This document shows, in pieces, positions 43,742 to 53,196 of a stretch of 64,000 nt of DNA (positions are counted from its first letter, which is position 1; every line of letters begins with the position of its first letter). Under the pieces are notes generated by a model that saw only the letters and a program-made list of their open reading frames with translations, searched no databases and was not told the origin of the DNA. The translations under genes and the position numbers were made by a program. Origin of the DNA: Lachnotalea glycerini (GTDB lineage Bacteria > Bacillota > Clostridia > Lachnospirales > Lachnospiraceae); the NCBI RefSeq assembly GCF_003201285.1, contig NZ_QICS01000003.1, forward strand, positions 62,001 through 126,000, read 5' to 3'.

Positions 43742-44725
43742 CTATTCAGTTTTTTTTCTTCGATTCACAAATTTTAATGTGTAATAAGTACCTGCCACAT
43801 ACAAACCCATAATAGGCACATAATCCATGAAAAGTTCAAGCAGTGAATTATCATTATTTGAAAGTATAATTGTATTTTCTGTAGATTCTGTTACATTGGT
43901 ACTCTCTGAATCACTTGTATCATAAGAATTATAATACGTGGTTGCCGTAGCTGCCTGATTTTCTCCTATATTACAGCGTGGTGAGAGTAACGAACACTGC
44001 TTCCCACACCCTGTACAGGTCAGACTTCCAAGAAAATCATTTAACGATTGATTCTCTTGAATCGTTTCTGTAAAGGTTCTGTTTTCACTGTTCTTTTTGT
44101 CATGCTTCGTATTTTGACTTGTATCAACTGCCAAAACATCACTTGTTGCTTTTGCCTTTGCTTTTGAAAAAGCCGGAATGAATTTACTGCCAATTCCTTT
44201 GTCAAAGGAACCTTTCACTCCTGCTATTACCATGAGAAGTGCCAGAGCCTTAAGGCATATATTTCTTAATACATTATCACCTTGAATATGCAGTGATCTT
44301 TTGATGCCTCCCATAATCATCTTCCAATGAAAGCCAAGATGGATTGACATAATAATAAAGCCGCCGTATGCACAAACTTCATGGAGATAGGCCCAAAACC
44401 GATTAAACGAAATGCCAAGCCCCGCAAATACCTGTCTGGAAATCATAACAGAAGAAACAACTAGTACAAGCATATCTATCATTAGCAAAAGATTGGTTAA
44501 AGTCCATATCAGTGATACTTTATTCTTTTTTAAATTTTTAAATAAATTAAAAAGATTAATAAACCATATTCTATTTAATGCGCAATGTAGAATAAATAAC
44601 AAAAATATCGTCATTCCTAAAATCTCATGTAATTGATTGCCGGTGACTTGATATCCCATTAATACAATCATAATTATGGTCATAATAAAATCAATTACAA
44701 GCTTGAAAATCATCTTTCTACTCAT
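43742..44725 (-). CDS. DUF4405 cytochrome b-like membrane protein with C-terminal Cys motif
   Basis: A 327-residue protein with four or five membrane helices. His residues sit in positions typical of di-haem cytochrome b561-like DUF4405 domains (QLHEILGM, LHCALNRIW, YLHEVCAYGG, MSIHLGFHWKMI). After a hydrophilic linker comes a Cys motif, CTGCGKQCSLLSPRCNIG, that could bind a metal or Fe-S centre, then one more membrane helix near the C-terminus. It may be a membrane electron-transfer component; the partner is unknown. ATG 44725 is used because GGAGG lies 5 bases upstream; the longer frame overlaps the S8 protease gene. Confidence 0.78.
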   Translation of the reverse strand: MSRKMIFKLVIDFIMTIIMIVLMGYQVTGNQLHEILGMTIFLLFILHCALNRIWFINLFNLFKNLKKNKVSLIWTLTNLLLMIDMLVLVVSSVMISRQVFAGLGISFNRFWAYLHEVCAYGGFIIMSIHLGFHWKMIMGGIKRSLHIQGDNVLRNICLKALALLMVIAGVKGSFDKGIGSKFIPAFSKAKAKATSDVLAVDTSQNTKHDKKNSENRTFTETIQENQSLNDFLGSLTCTGCGKQCSLLSPRCNIGENQAATATTYYNSYDTSDSESTNVTESTENTIILSNNDNSLLELFMDYVPIMGLYVAGTYYTLKFVNRRKKTE

Positions 44726-44814
44726 TTGTACCTCCACCAATTTTAATACTTCTATATTAATTGACGAATGTGACAAAAGAATGACGAAATTATGAAAAAC
44801 AAATGAAGCATTCA

Positions 44815-46512
44815 TCAACCAATCAAGGTACTAAACGCATTGTAAACATCCAAAATTCCATATCCCCATTCCCTGTTCGGATACACCATATTAGAATCCC
44901 TTCGAGCTCCACGAATCAGAAAGTTTTTAATTTGTAAGGTATCAAGCTGCGACTGATTTCCTTTTACTACTCCCCATTCCAAAAGCATAGCAACGACTCC
45001 GGCCGTAAAAGCTGCAGATATGCTGGTACCGGTATAACTCGTATATGTATTATTAATTGATGGTACTGTCATATTTACGCCTGCTGCTGCCAAAGTTGGG
45101 TTTACAACATTTGAAATCGTATAGCCTCTGCTTGAAAAAATATATAATCCCCTGTTTCTGTAATCATATGCCGCTGTTACAATAGGGATAATTGCATTGC
45201 CTGGCGAAGTAAGTGTATAATAAGGATCCGGTTTTACAAATCGTGTCCCTTCTGTTAAAAAATTAGTAATGGGCAGCCATATATGAAAGTTAGGTTCAAT
45301 ATTAATTGTGGAATAGACACGAAAGCGCCAAATTCCTTCCATTGGATTTTGAAAGCGTACCAGTATAATTTCTCCTCCTGATTGTTCCTCTACTAATTCA
45401 TAATCGACAAACACTCTGGTGTTTTCAAAAATAAAATTTAATTCTCTAGTTTCCTTTAGTCTTGCCGGAATACGTGGAATATACTGTCCCGTTGGTGAAA
45501 GCAGGTCAATAGAGAAAATATTCGGACTTTGTCCCCATATTTCCATAGCGAATCCCTTATTGTCAGGTCCAACCTTAAGCTCTACCGTATCATAGCCGAT
45601 TGTAGGATCTACGGTTCCAGAATAATGATGTGCTCTGTTTCCTTCATTTCCTGCTGCTATAGAAATACCAATCCCCCTTTGTGTTGAAATAGAGGTAAGA
45701 TAAGTGCTTAAAGGTGACTGAGAGTTATGTGCTCCCTGAGAGGTACCAAGTCCGATACAAATTGAAATCGGGCGTGCTAATTTTCTTGATATATTTACCA
45801 GATATTTAATCCCTTGCATGATATCATTCTCCTGATAACAGATAGCATCAGAGGGGATAAAGAAGAACTCTTTTAAATATTGCTTTGCAGTTTTTAATTT
45901 AACAATTACAAGCTTTGCATCCTGAGCAACTCCGGAAAATTTCTCACCTTCATTTCTGGTTCCTGCTGCCATTCCCGCCAGCGCTGTTCCATGTCCATTC
46001 TCGTCAGTACTAGGAACAATAGACAAAGGATTTGCACTGTCAAGCGCAAGATTAATCTGATCCTGCGTATATTCTGATCCATAATAAAAACCCTCTGGTA
46101 CTAAATTAGTATTAATTATGGTTTGATCCCAAATAGTAATGATTTTTGTGGTACCATCCGAATTTTTAAAGGCTTGATGCAAGTAATCTATGCCGGTATC
46201 AATAATACCAACTAATACTCCCTGCCCTGTTAATTTCATATACGGACTGCTTTGTATTCTAGTAACACCTGATTCATCCAAACTGCCAATATCCATCAGA
46301 CCAAAACAACTTGGATAGATACTATATGAATATTGTTGAATTAAATTATTAGGTAACAGTGACAATGGTAAATATGCAACTGAATAAATATTGTTTATAT
46401 TTTCGTAGCAAAAATCCTGAATTGACTTAATACTATCCGGAATTTGCTCATTTTCAAATATTAGATCTCCATAATCTTCACTTATGATGCGGTTTGCACA
46501 AAATTCATCCAA
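44815..46512 (-). CDS. S8 subtilisin-like protease, Csp-like
   Basis: A 565-residue subtilase without a signal peptide. The catalytic triad is complete: Asp in VGIIDTGIDYLH, His in DENGHGTALAG, Ser in YTGTSISAAFTAG; the oxyanion Asn lies in SIAAGNEGN. A beta insert domain (about 300-430) between His and Ser regions is typical of the clostridial Csp germination-protease group. Csp proteins act in spores, activating the SleC cortex hydrolase, but many Lachnospiraceae carry several paralogues of unclear role. The start is TTG, with GGGGGAG 6 bases upstream. It is in a unit with the fusion protein upstream (38 bases) and probably the DUF4405 gene. Confidence 0.85.
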   Translation of the reverse strand: MDEFCANRIISEDYGDLIFENEQIPDSIKSIQDFCYENINNIYSVAYLPLSLLPNNLIQQYSYSIYPSCFGLMDIGSLDESGVTRIQSSPYMKLTGQGVLVGIIDTGIDYLHQAFKNSDGTTKIITIWDQTIINTNLVPEGFYYGSEYTQDQINLALDSANPLSIVPSTDENGHGTALAGMAAGTRNEGEKFSGVAQDAKLVIVKLKTAKQYLKEFFFIPSDAICYQENDIMQGIKYLVNISRKLARPISICIGLGTSQGAHNSQSPLSTYLTSISTQRGIGISIAAGNEGNRAHHYSGTVDPTIGYDTVELKVGPDNKGFAMEIWGQSPNIFSIDLLSPTGQYIPRIPARLKETRELNFIFENTRVFVDYELVEEQSGGEIILVRFQNPMEGIWRFRVYSTINIEPNFHIWLPITNFLTEGTRFVKPDPYYTLTSPGNAIIPIVTAAYDYRNRGLYIFSSRGYTISNVVNPTLAAAGVNMTVPSINNTYTSYTGTSISAAFTAGVVAMLLEWGVVKGNQSQLDTLQIKNFLIRGARRDSNMVYPNREWGYGILDVYNAFSTLIG

Positions 46513-46550
46513 TCCTTTCTCCCCCTAACCCATGCAATTTTTGGCAGCTT

Positions 46551-48584
46551 TTACGTGACATTATTTTGAACCGTACCTGTCTCATCTACCAAGAAAACTT
46601 CCATTAGAATTATCTTTTCTCTCCAATCATCAAACGTAATTGGATTACCCAGTAAATAGGTATTTGCTATCTCTACTCCTATCTGCCCCATTCTATATGG
46701 CTGTTGTGCAATAGTTCCTTGTAAATCCCCTGCCTTAATTGCATCAATTACACGCGGCCCTGCATCAAAACCGATTAGCATAATAATGTTCTTTTTTCCT
46801 GCTTCATTAATCGCACGTGAAGCGCCAATTGCCATTGTTCCATTTTCACAAAAAACAACTGCAAGATCATTTCCATAAGAAATCAGTATTTTCTGCATTT
46901 CAACATACGCCTCTGATTCTTCACTGTTTGCGGTGACTTCTGTTACAAGATAAAAACCTTGAGCCAGCAAAACGCTTTTAAAGCCTTCTCCTCTAAGTAA
47001 AGAATACTTTGCCGTTTTTTGTACCTTAATAATGGCAAAGTTTTTGCTTTCTATTCCATGTGATTTTATTAAATTCAAGGCATATTCACCTGCTAAAATT
47101 CCTCCCCCAAAGTTATCCGAAACAATAAAAGCAACTACGTTAGCTCCTCCTGTTCCCGTATCAATTGCTACAACAGGAATATTATACTTTTCTGCATTTG
47201 CAGTAATAACCGGAAGAAGCTCCGGATTAAAGGGTGCAATAATCAAGGCATTAATTCCTTGACTGATCAAATCAATACTGCCTGTGATCATTTCGATTGT
47301 ATTCCTCTTCTCATCGTGAACAATTATATTAATACCAAGCTCCTTGGCCTTATTAAGAACACCCATCTGCATCTCCTCCCAAAATTCTTGAGAAGTGTCA
47401 AAGACAGACCAGCCAAATGTAAATATTTTACTTGGATATTTACTAGTTTCTTCTGTTTTAATATTGCATGCAGCCTGATTATCATCCTCATTCTTTTTTT
47501 CATAGGGAATAATCGTTACTCTAGATTCACCAATTGCCTTTATCAATTCAAATTTTCTTTCAGAAAGGTTATACAAACCATATGTAATTGGATTGGTTTG
47601 CATTTTCGATACACTTGGACACATGCATCCCGTAGTAACATACATAATTTCATCATTTTTGAATATCGATGGAGAATGAGTATGACCCATGACTACAGTA
47701 TCCACTTCTCTTTCCACGCAATGATTCATTATTTTTTCGGAAAAATTTTTTTTGTTAAAGTCATCTATGATGTCTTTTAATTCAAGCTTTTCGCTTACTA
47801 GCTCCTGACTTTGATAAATTGTTTTCACATCATACAAGGTAGCTGAATAAAAGGGATTTACCAAAATTGGCATGTCACCAGGAATGCCTGTTGCATCTAT
47901 TAATGCATCTACAAAATTACTGATTACATTCGTATCCTTTGAAAAATGCTCATAATAAAAGGGAAGTAACGGAAGAAAATCATTATAATTACAAGCACTA
48001 TAATCCTCTAGCATACAAATAGACTCTTCCTGTGTTTTTTTGAGAATTGATTGAACTTTATAAGCAAATGCCCTGCATACAAAATGACCAATCGGAATAG
48101 GAGCTATTCTGCTTGCAAAATAGGGAGCATTTAATATTGTAAATTCATGTCCATGAATAAATTTAATTCCTGAATCATAATAGGGAAAATAGGCGCCATA
48201 ATGAAATTTTATCGTATATCCATCATTACTTCGTATTTTATTAAGTTCTGCTTGTGTTACATTCATATCGTGATCTCCAGATATATATGTCATTCTACCT
48301 TTCAGCGCACTAAGCGCTTGTACGAGCTTCCCATATGGTCCTAACACATTAGGATTCGCCTCAATAATATCATTTATGGTAGGCGGTAAAGCATCTGGCG
48401 GATATGCCCAAAATTCAAAAATATCCCCAAGCAATATTACTTCCTCAATTTGATCAGCGCAATTTATAATGTCATTTAGAATGGCAAGCAGATATTTTTC
48501 GTGTATTTCCTTACAATACCAAACAGTAGGAGAATTAGTTCCCATATGTATATCACTTAAAACAACTACATATTTGTCTTTCAT
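46551..48584 (-). CDS. metallophosphoesterase fused to periplasmic-binding-protein-like sensor
   Basis: A 677-residue two-domain protein without signal peptide or membrane helix. Residues 1-345 form a calcineurin-type metallophosphoesterase: LSDIHMG (Asp11, His13), LLGDIFEFW (Asp54), SGDHD (104-106, where Asn is usual in GNHD), FIHGHEF (His144, 146), VMGHTHSP (His301, 303). A linker (about 360-386) leads to a type I periplasmic-binding fold of the RbsB/LacI kind: FGWSVFDTSQEFWEEMQMGV, ALIIAPFNPELLPVI, PVVAIDT, VVFCENGTMAIGASRAI, QQPYRMGQIGVEIANTYLLG. The binding domain presumably senses a small ligand and controls the esterase in the cytoplasm. It is the first gene before the S8 protease. Substrate unknown. 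Confidence 0.85.
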   Translation of the reverse strand: MKDKYVVVLSDIHMGTNSPTVWYCKEIHEKYLLAILNDIINCADQIEEVILLGDIFEFWAYPPDALPPTINDIIEANPNVLGPYGKLVQALSALKGRMTYISGDHDMNVTQAELNKIRSNDGYTIKFHYGAYFPYYDSGIKFIHGHEFTILNAPYFASRIAPIPIGHFVCRAFAYKVQSILKKTQEESICMLEDYSACNYNDFLPLLPFYYEHFSKDTNVISNFVDALIDATGIPGDMPILVNPFYSATLYDVKTIYQSQELVSEKLELKDIIDDFNKKNFSEKIMNHCVEREVDTVVMGHTHSPSIFKNDEIMYVTTGCMCPSVSKMQTNPITYGLYNLSERKFELIKAIGESRVTIIPYEKKNEDDNQAACNIKTEETSKYPSKIFTFGWSVFDTSQEFWEEMQMGVLNKAKELGINIIVHDEKRNTIEMITGSIDLISQGINALIIAPFNPELLPVITANAEKYNIPVVAIDTGTGGANVVAFIVSDNFGGGILAGEYALNLIKSHGIESKNFAIIKVQKTAKYSLLRGEGFKSVLLAQGFYLVTEVTANSEESEAYVEMQKILISYGNDLAVVFCENGTMAIGASRAINEAGKKNIIMLIGFDAGPRVIDAIKAGDLQGTIAQQPYRMGQIGVEIANTYLLGNPITFDDWREKIILMEVFLVDETGTVQNNVT

Positions 48585-48656
48585 ATATCCTCCAATTTAT
48601 CTATTTCAAATTAATATATGAATGAAAAATGAGCTTTATTCATTAGGGGTGCAGGT

Positions 48657-48747
48657 ACTTTTCCACTTGCATTCGTGCGCATTGTGTTTTTATTTCATAG
48701 AATTCAATACTTTTATACGTTACCACAACAAGGTTTTTCCTATGAAA
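48657..48747 (-). repeat. dispersed 3'-end repeat, copy R9
   Basis: About 91 bases, roughly nine in ten identical to R6 (32850-32940), including CCACTTGCATTCGTGCGCAT and TAGAATTCAATACTTTTATA. It lies directly downstream of the DUF4422 gene terminator on the minus strand. Confidence 0.9.
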
Positions 48748-48784
48748 GAAAAAAGCTTCCAAGGTAAATAACACCTTTGAAAGC
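48748..48784 (-). terminator. intrinsic terminator of the DUF4422 gene
   Basis: On the minus strand GCTTTCAAAGGT pairs with ACCTTGGAAGC and is followed by TTTTTTC. Confidence 0.85.
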
Positions 48785-48805
48785 CTTTACGAAAAATATG
48801 ATTCC

Positions 48806-50023
48806 TTATATAAAATCTTTAAGCAGTTCTAATCTTTCACTGACCATTTTATTATCTGAATCATATTCCAGACAACGTTTTAATAATAAAACCGCAGTCA
48901 CATATTCCTTACTCTTTTCCATGTCTTTGGCAATACGAAGCAGAGTTGAAACAGAATTTTCCTTTGTATCACAAAACAGCATAACTGCTATACTGACAGC
49001 AATATAGGATACACGTTCTTTTTGTAGAAAAAGCAAGTCAGTATCTGTGTTTTGCCCGAGCATATATCTTTTTACAATACTGTTAAGATTTCTAAAAAAC
49101 TGCATTAATTTTGTAAACTCATTTGTCTGATCCAATACACCGCTTACCTGATTCATTGCCTCATTTTCACAAGTTGAAATTACCTGCATGGATAGCTTTA
49201 GCTCTCCTGTCGTGTCTGAGGCTTCCAGCAATACATCCGGTCTTTTTTCATAGCACTGCATGAAATATTCCTTTGCTCCTTGAATATCCTTATTCTTAAA
49301 ATAAACAGAAAGCTTCTCTTTCATTTCTTTTGTCTCATACTTTTCCGCCGACATGCCTACCATACACTCATATGCCTTTAATTTTCTGGTATCTACCCAT
49401 ACCATTAGCAAAAACTCTGAGATAAAGCCAAAAACCCTCTTATGGTAATTGTCATAGGAATCAATATCGATTCGTTTCTGTACCTCTTCAAAGATATCAA
49501 AAAGCCATGAAGCATATTCATCAAAGAGCTTTTTGGATGCCACCATAATATTTCCAAAGTAGGATCCATTAGAATGCACCAGTCGTTCAAAATTCGGATA
49601 ATACTCTGGATATTTTTCTTGTATAACTCTTCCTGTTTCTATTAAATCCTTGATATTGTGAGCATCTGCATATCCATCATAATAGGTATAATCATATTGA
49701 AGTTTCTTAGATGTGATGATATCATAATCCTTTAAAATAGTAAGAAACTCTTTTTCTCGTAAAATTTGACCACTTTGGTTAATCAAATATCGACGGTAAT
49801 GACAGATTCCAACAAAATCCGCATCCCTGACATTCTTCCATACCCAGTATACTCCTGTGAGCTCACTATAGTAGCAATTCAGAACTGATATATTCTCTCC
49901 CGTATTATCTGAAAGATACCCCAAATCCTCTGTTAACGCCCTTCCCACCTGAAGGGGAACATAAGTTTCATCCCTTGGCACATCAAACCTTTTATGTGTC
50001 ATAGTAAAAATTTTAACCGACAT
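48806..50023 (-). CDS. DUF4422 glycosyltransferase-like protein with helical C-terminal extension
   Basis: A 405-residue protein. The first 230 residues are a DUF4422 domain, usually found in capsular or exopolysaccharide loci and thought to be a glycosyltransferase: IFTMTHKRFDVPRDETYVPL, LNCYYSELTGVYWVWKN, DFVGICHYRRYL, SNGSYFGNIMVASKKLFDEY. The remaining 170 residues are helical and resemble TPR-like repeats (KEYVTAVLLLKRCLEYDSDN). No polysaccharide cluster surrounds it, so its acceptor is unclear. AGGAGG precedes the ATG. It is separated from neighbours by a terminator and repeat on one side. Confidence 0.78.
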   Translation of the reverse strand: MSVKIFTMTHKRFDVPRDETYVPLQVGRALTEDLGYLSDNTGENISVLNCYYSELTGVYWVWKNVRDADFVGICHYRRYLINQSGQILREKEFLTILKDYDIITSKKLQYDYTYYDGYADAHNIKDLIETGRVIQEKYPEYYPNFERLVHSNGSYFGNIMVASKKLFDEYASWLFDIFEEVQKRIDIDSYDNYHKRVFGFISEFLLMVWVDTRKLKAYECMVGMSAEKYETKEMKEKLSVYFKNKDIQGAKEYFMQCYEKRPDVLLEASDTTGELKLSMQVISTCENEAMNQVSGVLDQTNEFTKLMQFFRNLNSIVKRYMLGQNTDTDLLFLQKERVSYIAVSIAVMLFCDTKENSVSTLLRIAKDMEKSKEYVTAVLLLKRCLEYDSDNKMVSERLELLKDFI

Positions 50024-50199
50024 AAATACCTCCTGCCTCGTATCAATACTTATGTCATCATATCACTTTTTAGATATGAATTCAATGTGAGCTAACTCGG
50101 AACCTGCCAATGTCTTCATCCCCTTTTTTACAGTATAAAGAATGTAGAAATAATTATCCTGTCATTTTGTGCTCAAATTTGTCTGCTTTTTTATTCTTT

Positions 50200-53004
50200 T
50201 TATCCATTCATTTTACTTCCACATTTGGGGCATACACTGCCCTCTTTATATACATAGCCACAACGGTAACAACATTTTACCGGATGTACCTCCTTAGCAA
50301 GGTAAGATATGTTTCTGGATTCAGGCTTTTCTTGAAGATATGATAAAAATGCATCTAAAACTTTGGCAATTTCCTTTAACTGCTTGGAATGTAATGCATT
50401 AGAAATCTTCGTTTTAGAACCTTTATGATTGACGTAAATGCCTTTGCCAATCAGACCTGTACGTGCATAAATCTGTTCTACATTCATCACATCAATCACA
50501 CCACCACTCATCAGTGCTTTATAATATATATGATTAGGAGTAAGTATAAAGCCGCTCTCACCATTTCTGGCATATGAAGTATCACAGATTACAATAGGAT
50601 ATTCATATTTCTCTCTGCCAGCAGCATAGGTCTTAAGAGCATTATGAATGATAATAGAAACATCATCTGATGGATTGCCCCTCATCATTTTCCTTGCCTG
50701 ATAAAAATAGATTCTTGACTCATCTTGAATGAGTTCAATCAGTTCTTTAGATAGTTTACTGACTAGCTGTTCGCATTCATCACTTTTTAATTTGGTAAGC
50801 CTCTTATCAAGCTGTCCTAAAATATCTTCCTTAAGCTCCGGCAAATATTCTCCCAGTAAGATTTCTTCATAGGCTTTGATTCCTTCTTCGAATGTAAGGT
50901 CAGCCGGTTCATTGCAGATTCTTTTCAATGCTGCCACATCCATATCGTACACTTTTTGATGAAGCTTTTCAAAAACAGGAGCTACATTTTGTTCCTCAAA
51001 GCCTTGTTCCTTTAGCTTTTGGCTGACATCTAAATACGCTTTTCTGTTTCTTGGATTTTCACGCTTCATAAATGCCGCAATTTCTTGCTTTTGAGCATCC
51101 TCCCATTTATCCTCCAAAAGTCTTTTAAACGTACGCAAATCAACCTCTTTATAGGCTTCTAGCCGATCCTGAAACTGTTCATACTGTCTCTTACTAACAT
51201 GCTCTGGTACTTGTGAAATTAACTGCGCAAGCTCTTTTTTAGCCGCCTTTTCCAATAATTGCCTTAATGAGTTCAACACCGATTCTTTTATGCTGTCTGC
51301 TAGTTTTTCACTCTTGACCTCCTCTATAACAGATAAAATCTGGTTATAGTTTTTATCTTTACTCGCAACTGCCTTTTCCAATACTCTCTTTTCATTTTCC
51401 TTATATAAATACCTATCTATGGTATGCAGCCTGCCCCTTTTTTCCTCCTCCTCCAATTTTGTCTCAGACTGAATCAGAGCTTTCAGCTCGCTTAACTGTC
51501 CTGTGGAAAGTTTTTCAATCGTTTCGTCAAACTTTTGATTCTCGCCTCTAAGCAGTGAAGAAACTAAATCCTTTAAATTTACGAGAGCAGAGGTAGTGCC
51601 TGTCTTTTTCTCTTGATTAACTGATTTATCCTGATTCCTTTTTTCTCTTTCTCTATTCTTTGCAGTGATTTCCTGTTCAGAATATGTCCTGTCAAAGTCA
51701 TCACCCCGTCTTATTTCCTTTTTTAGACTTGAGCCTTTTTCCAATACTGATTCATTCGCTGAACTATTTTTATTTGATTTTATATTCACTTTCTTATGTT
51801 CGGACTTTTCTTTTTTATTTTCTGAATTAAGATTGTCTTTTTTATTGTTTTTACTATTTGTATTGCTTTCGCTAGGTAACGCTTTCTCTTTCAGCCTTGA
51901 TTCAATCGGACTATAATACTTTGTTACTTCTTCTTCTGGATAAAAACCTGCTTCTACTTTATTGATTAATTCGTCTAATTCCTCCTGTGACATAGAATCT
52001 ATATCATCACACAATTCTTCTAATTCAGAAGCATCATTTGTATTCATAGGCTTATTTTTCTTGTTCTTATAATCTTCTTCATATTCATTGAAATTACAAT
52101 TAGAAGTTTTCCTCCCCTGCTTTCCTAACAGCTCTAAATAGTCATCATAGGCTATGGAATCCTCCTCTAATATTAGTTGGTAAACCTCTTGTTCACTAAT
52201 CAACTTTTGCGGCTTTGGCGTGAAAAAGCTATGGCATTCTCTACAGGTGTATGCCCTAGCCAAATACACACCTCCCTCATCCGTCTCGATTCGGAACTCT
52301 TTTTCTATAGGAAAAACGACCATATAAAGCTTTTCTGTACAAAAAGGACACTTGTAATTTACCATATAAAAATCATTACCCAAGCGAGATTTTACCTTAT
52401 CTTCCTCTGTTATATCCTCTTTATCAAAAGAAAGTCTGCTGCTTTTCCATACCATCTTGTGCCATAAGCCAAGGCTGTAATTGCTTTCTTCCTCCTGCTT
52501 TATTAGCTCTTCTTCCTGTTTTTCTTCCTCTTTATCCTCATCTGTCTTGTTTGGCTCCAAGATAATTTGAATGACATCCTCGTAAGTAAACAAAACGTTA
52601 TTTCGGTAGAAACGAAGGTTATCTCTTGTAAGAGCCGCTTCAATATGTATGTCCTGCAAAATATATTGTAATAACTTATTTAACTGGTCATAATCCTTTT
52701 CAACTCTTAAACCTTTGATTCCTCCCCACTTACCAAAAGTATACAAAGTCATATTTAAAGTATTTTCCAATAATTCATTTTCTGTAATTAAAAGGACGTC
52801 GTCCTCATTTACTATTATATCAATGATATTGCTATAGGCTCTTTTATTGTCAAAATTAAAAAAAAGAGAACGCACTTTTCCTAATAAAATTAAATCATTG
52901 TTATTAATCAAAAAAATTCCATCCCATTGAACATTTTCGCCCATTGTTTTAATAATTTTTTGAAATACTGCTTTCAACTTCTCATTCGCCTTTAAAAGAA
53001 TCAT
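50200..53004 (-). CDS. large zinc-ribbon coiled-coil protein of unknown function
   Basis: A 934-residue cytoplasmic protein. The order is: an alpha/beta N-terminal region (1-150); a Glu/Lys-rich segment; a zinc site made of CPFC (about 219) and CREC (about 254); a long charged, disordered part (about 330-500, Asn/Lys/Ser-rich); a helical region of repeated ~50-residue units (about 505-790); a PH-like beta domain (SGFILTPNHIYYKALMSGGV, VEQIYARTGLIGKGIYVNHK); and a C-terminal zinc ribbon CYRCG...CPKCG. I recognise no overall family. ATG 53004 is used, as GAGGAG lies 8 bases upstream. It stands alone between the DUF4422 and lacI genes. Confidence 0.65.
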   Translation of the reverse strand: MILLKANEKLKAVFQKIIKTMGENVQWDGIFLINNNDLILLGKVRSLFFNFDNKRAYSNIIDIIVNEDDVLLITENELLENTLNMTLYTFGKWGGIKGLRVEKDYDQLNKLLQYILQDIHIEAALTRDNLRFYRNNVLFTYEDVIQIILEPNKTDEDKEEEKQEEELIKQEEESNYSLGLWHKMVWKSSRLSFDKEDITEEDKVKSRLGNDFYMVNYKCPFCTEKLYMVVFPIEKEFRIETDEGGVYLARAYTCRECHSFFTPKPQKLISEQEVYQLILEEDSIAYDDYLELLGKQGRKTSNCNFNEYEEDYKNKKNKPMNTNDASELEELCDDIDSMSQEELDELINKVEAGFYPEEEVTKYYSPIESRLKEKALPSESNTNSKNNKKDNLNSENKKEKSEHKKVNIKSNKNSSANESVLEKGSSLKKEIRRGDDFDRTYSEQEITAKNREREKRNQDKSVNQEKKTGTTSALVNLKDLVSSLLRGENQKFDETIEKLSTGQLSELKALIQSETKLEEEEKRGRLHTIDRYLYKENEKRVLEKAVASKDKNYNQILSVIEEVKSEKLADSIKESVLNSLRQLLEKAAKKELAQLISQVPEHVSKRQYEQFQDRLEAYKEVDLRTFKRLLEDKWEDAQKQEIAAFMKRENPRNRKAYLDVSQKLKEQGFEEQNVAPVFEKLHQKVYDMDVAALKRICNEPADLTFEEGIKAYEEILLGEYLPELKEDILGQLDKRLTKLKSDECEQLVSKLSKELIELIQDESRIYFYQARKMMRGNPSDDVSIIIHNALKTYAAGREKYEYPIVICDTSYARNGESGFILTPNHIYYKALMSGGVIDVMNVEQIYARTGLIGKGIYVNHKGSKTKISNALHSKQLKEIAKVLDAFLSYLQEKPESRNISYLAKEVHPVKCCYRCGYVYKEGSVCPKCGSKMNG

Positions 53005-53100
53005 CTCAATCACTCCTCTGGCTTCTATTATAGCGTGACTTTGACAAATTCTCCAGTTGAAATAAAAAATTAGTACTAATTCATTAATCGGAACAGAGTG

Positions 53101-53190
53101 TATGCAAGCAGACACTCACGCGAGGCGCGATTGCAAAGCAAATAGCGGTGCAAAGGATCTTATTGGTTCCCTTGACCGCTATCAACTTAC
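53101..53190 (-). repeat. GC-rich intergenic repeat-like segment, copy R10 (weak)
   Basis: It is richer in G+C than its surroundings and begins right after the lacI stop codon. It shares only short motifs (GCGGTCAAG and flanks, minus sense) with the outer part of R6. It also has an internal GCGAGGCGCG element. Membership of the repeat family is uncertain. Confidence 0.3.
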
Positions 53191-53196
53191 TTCTTA

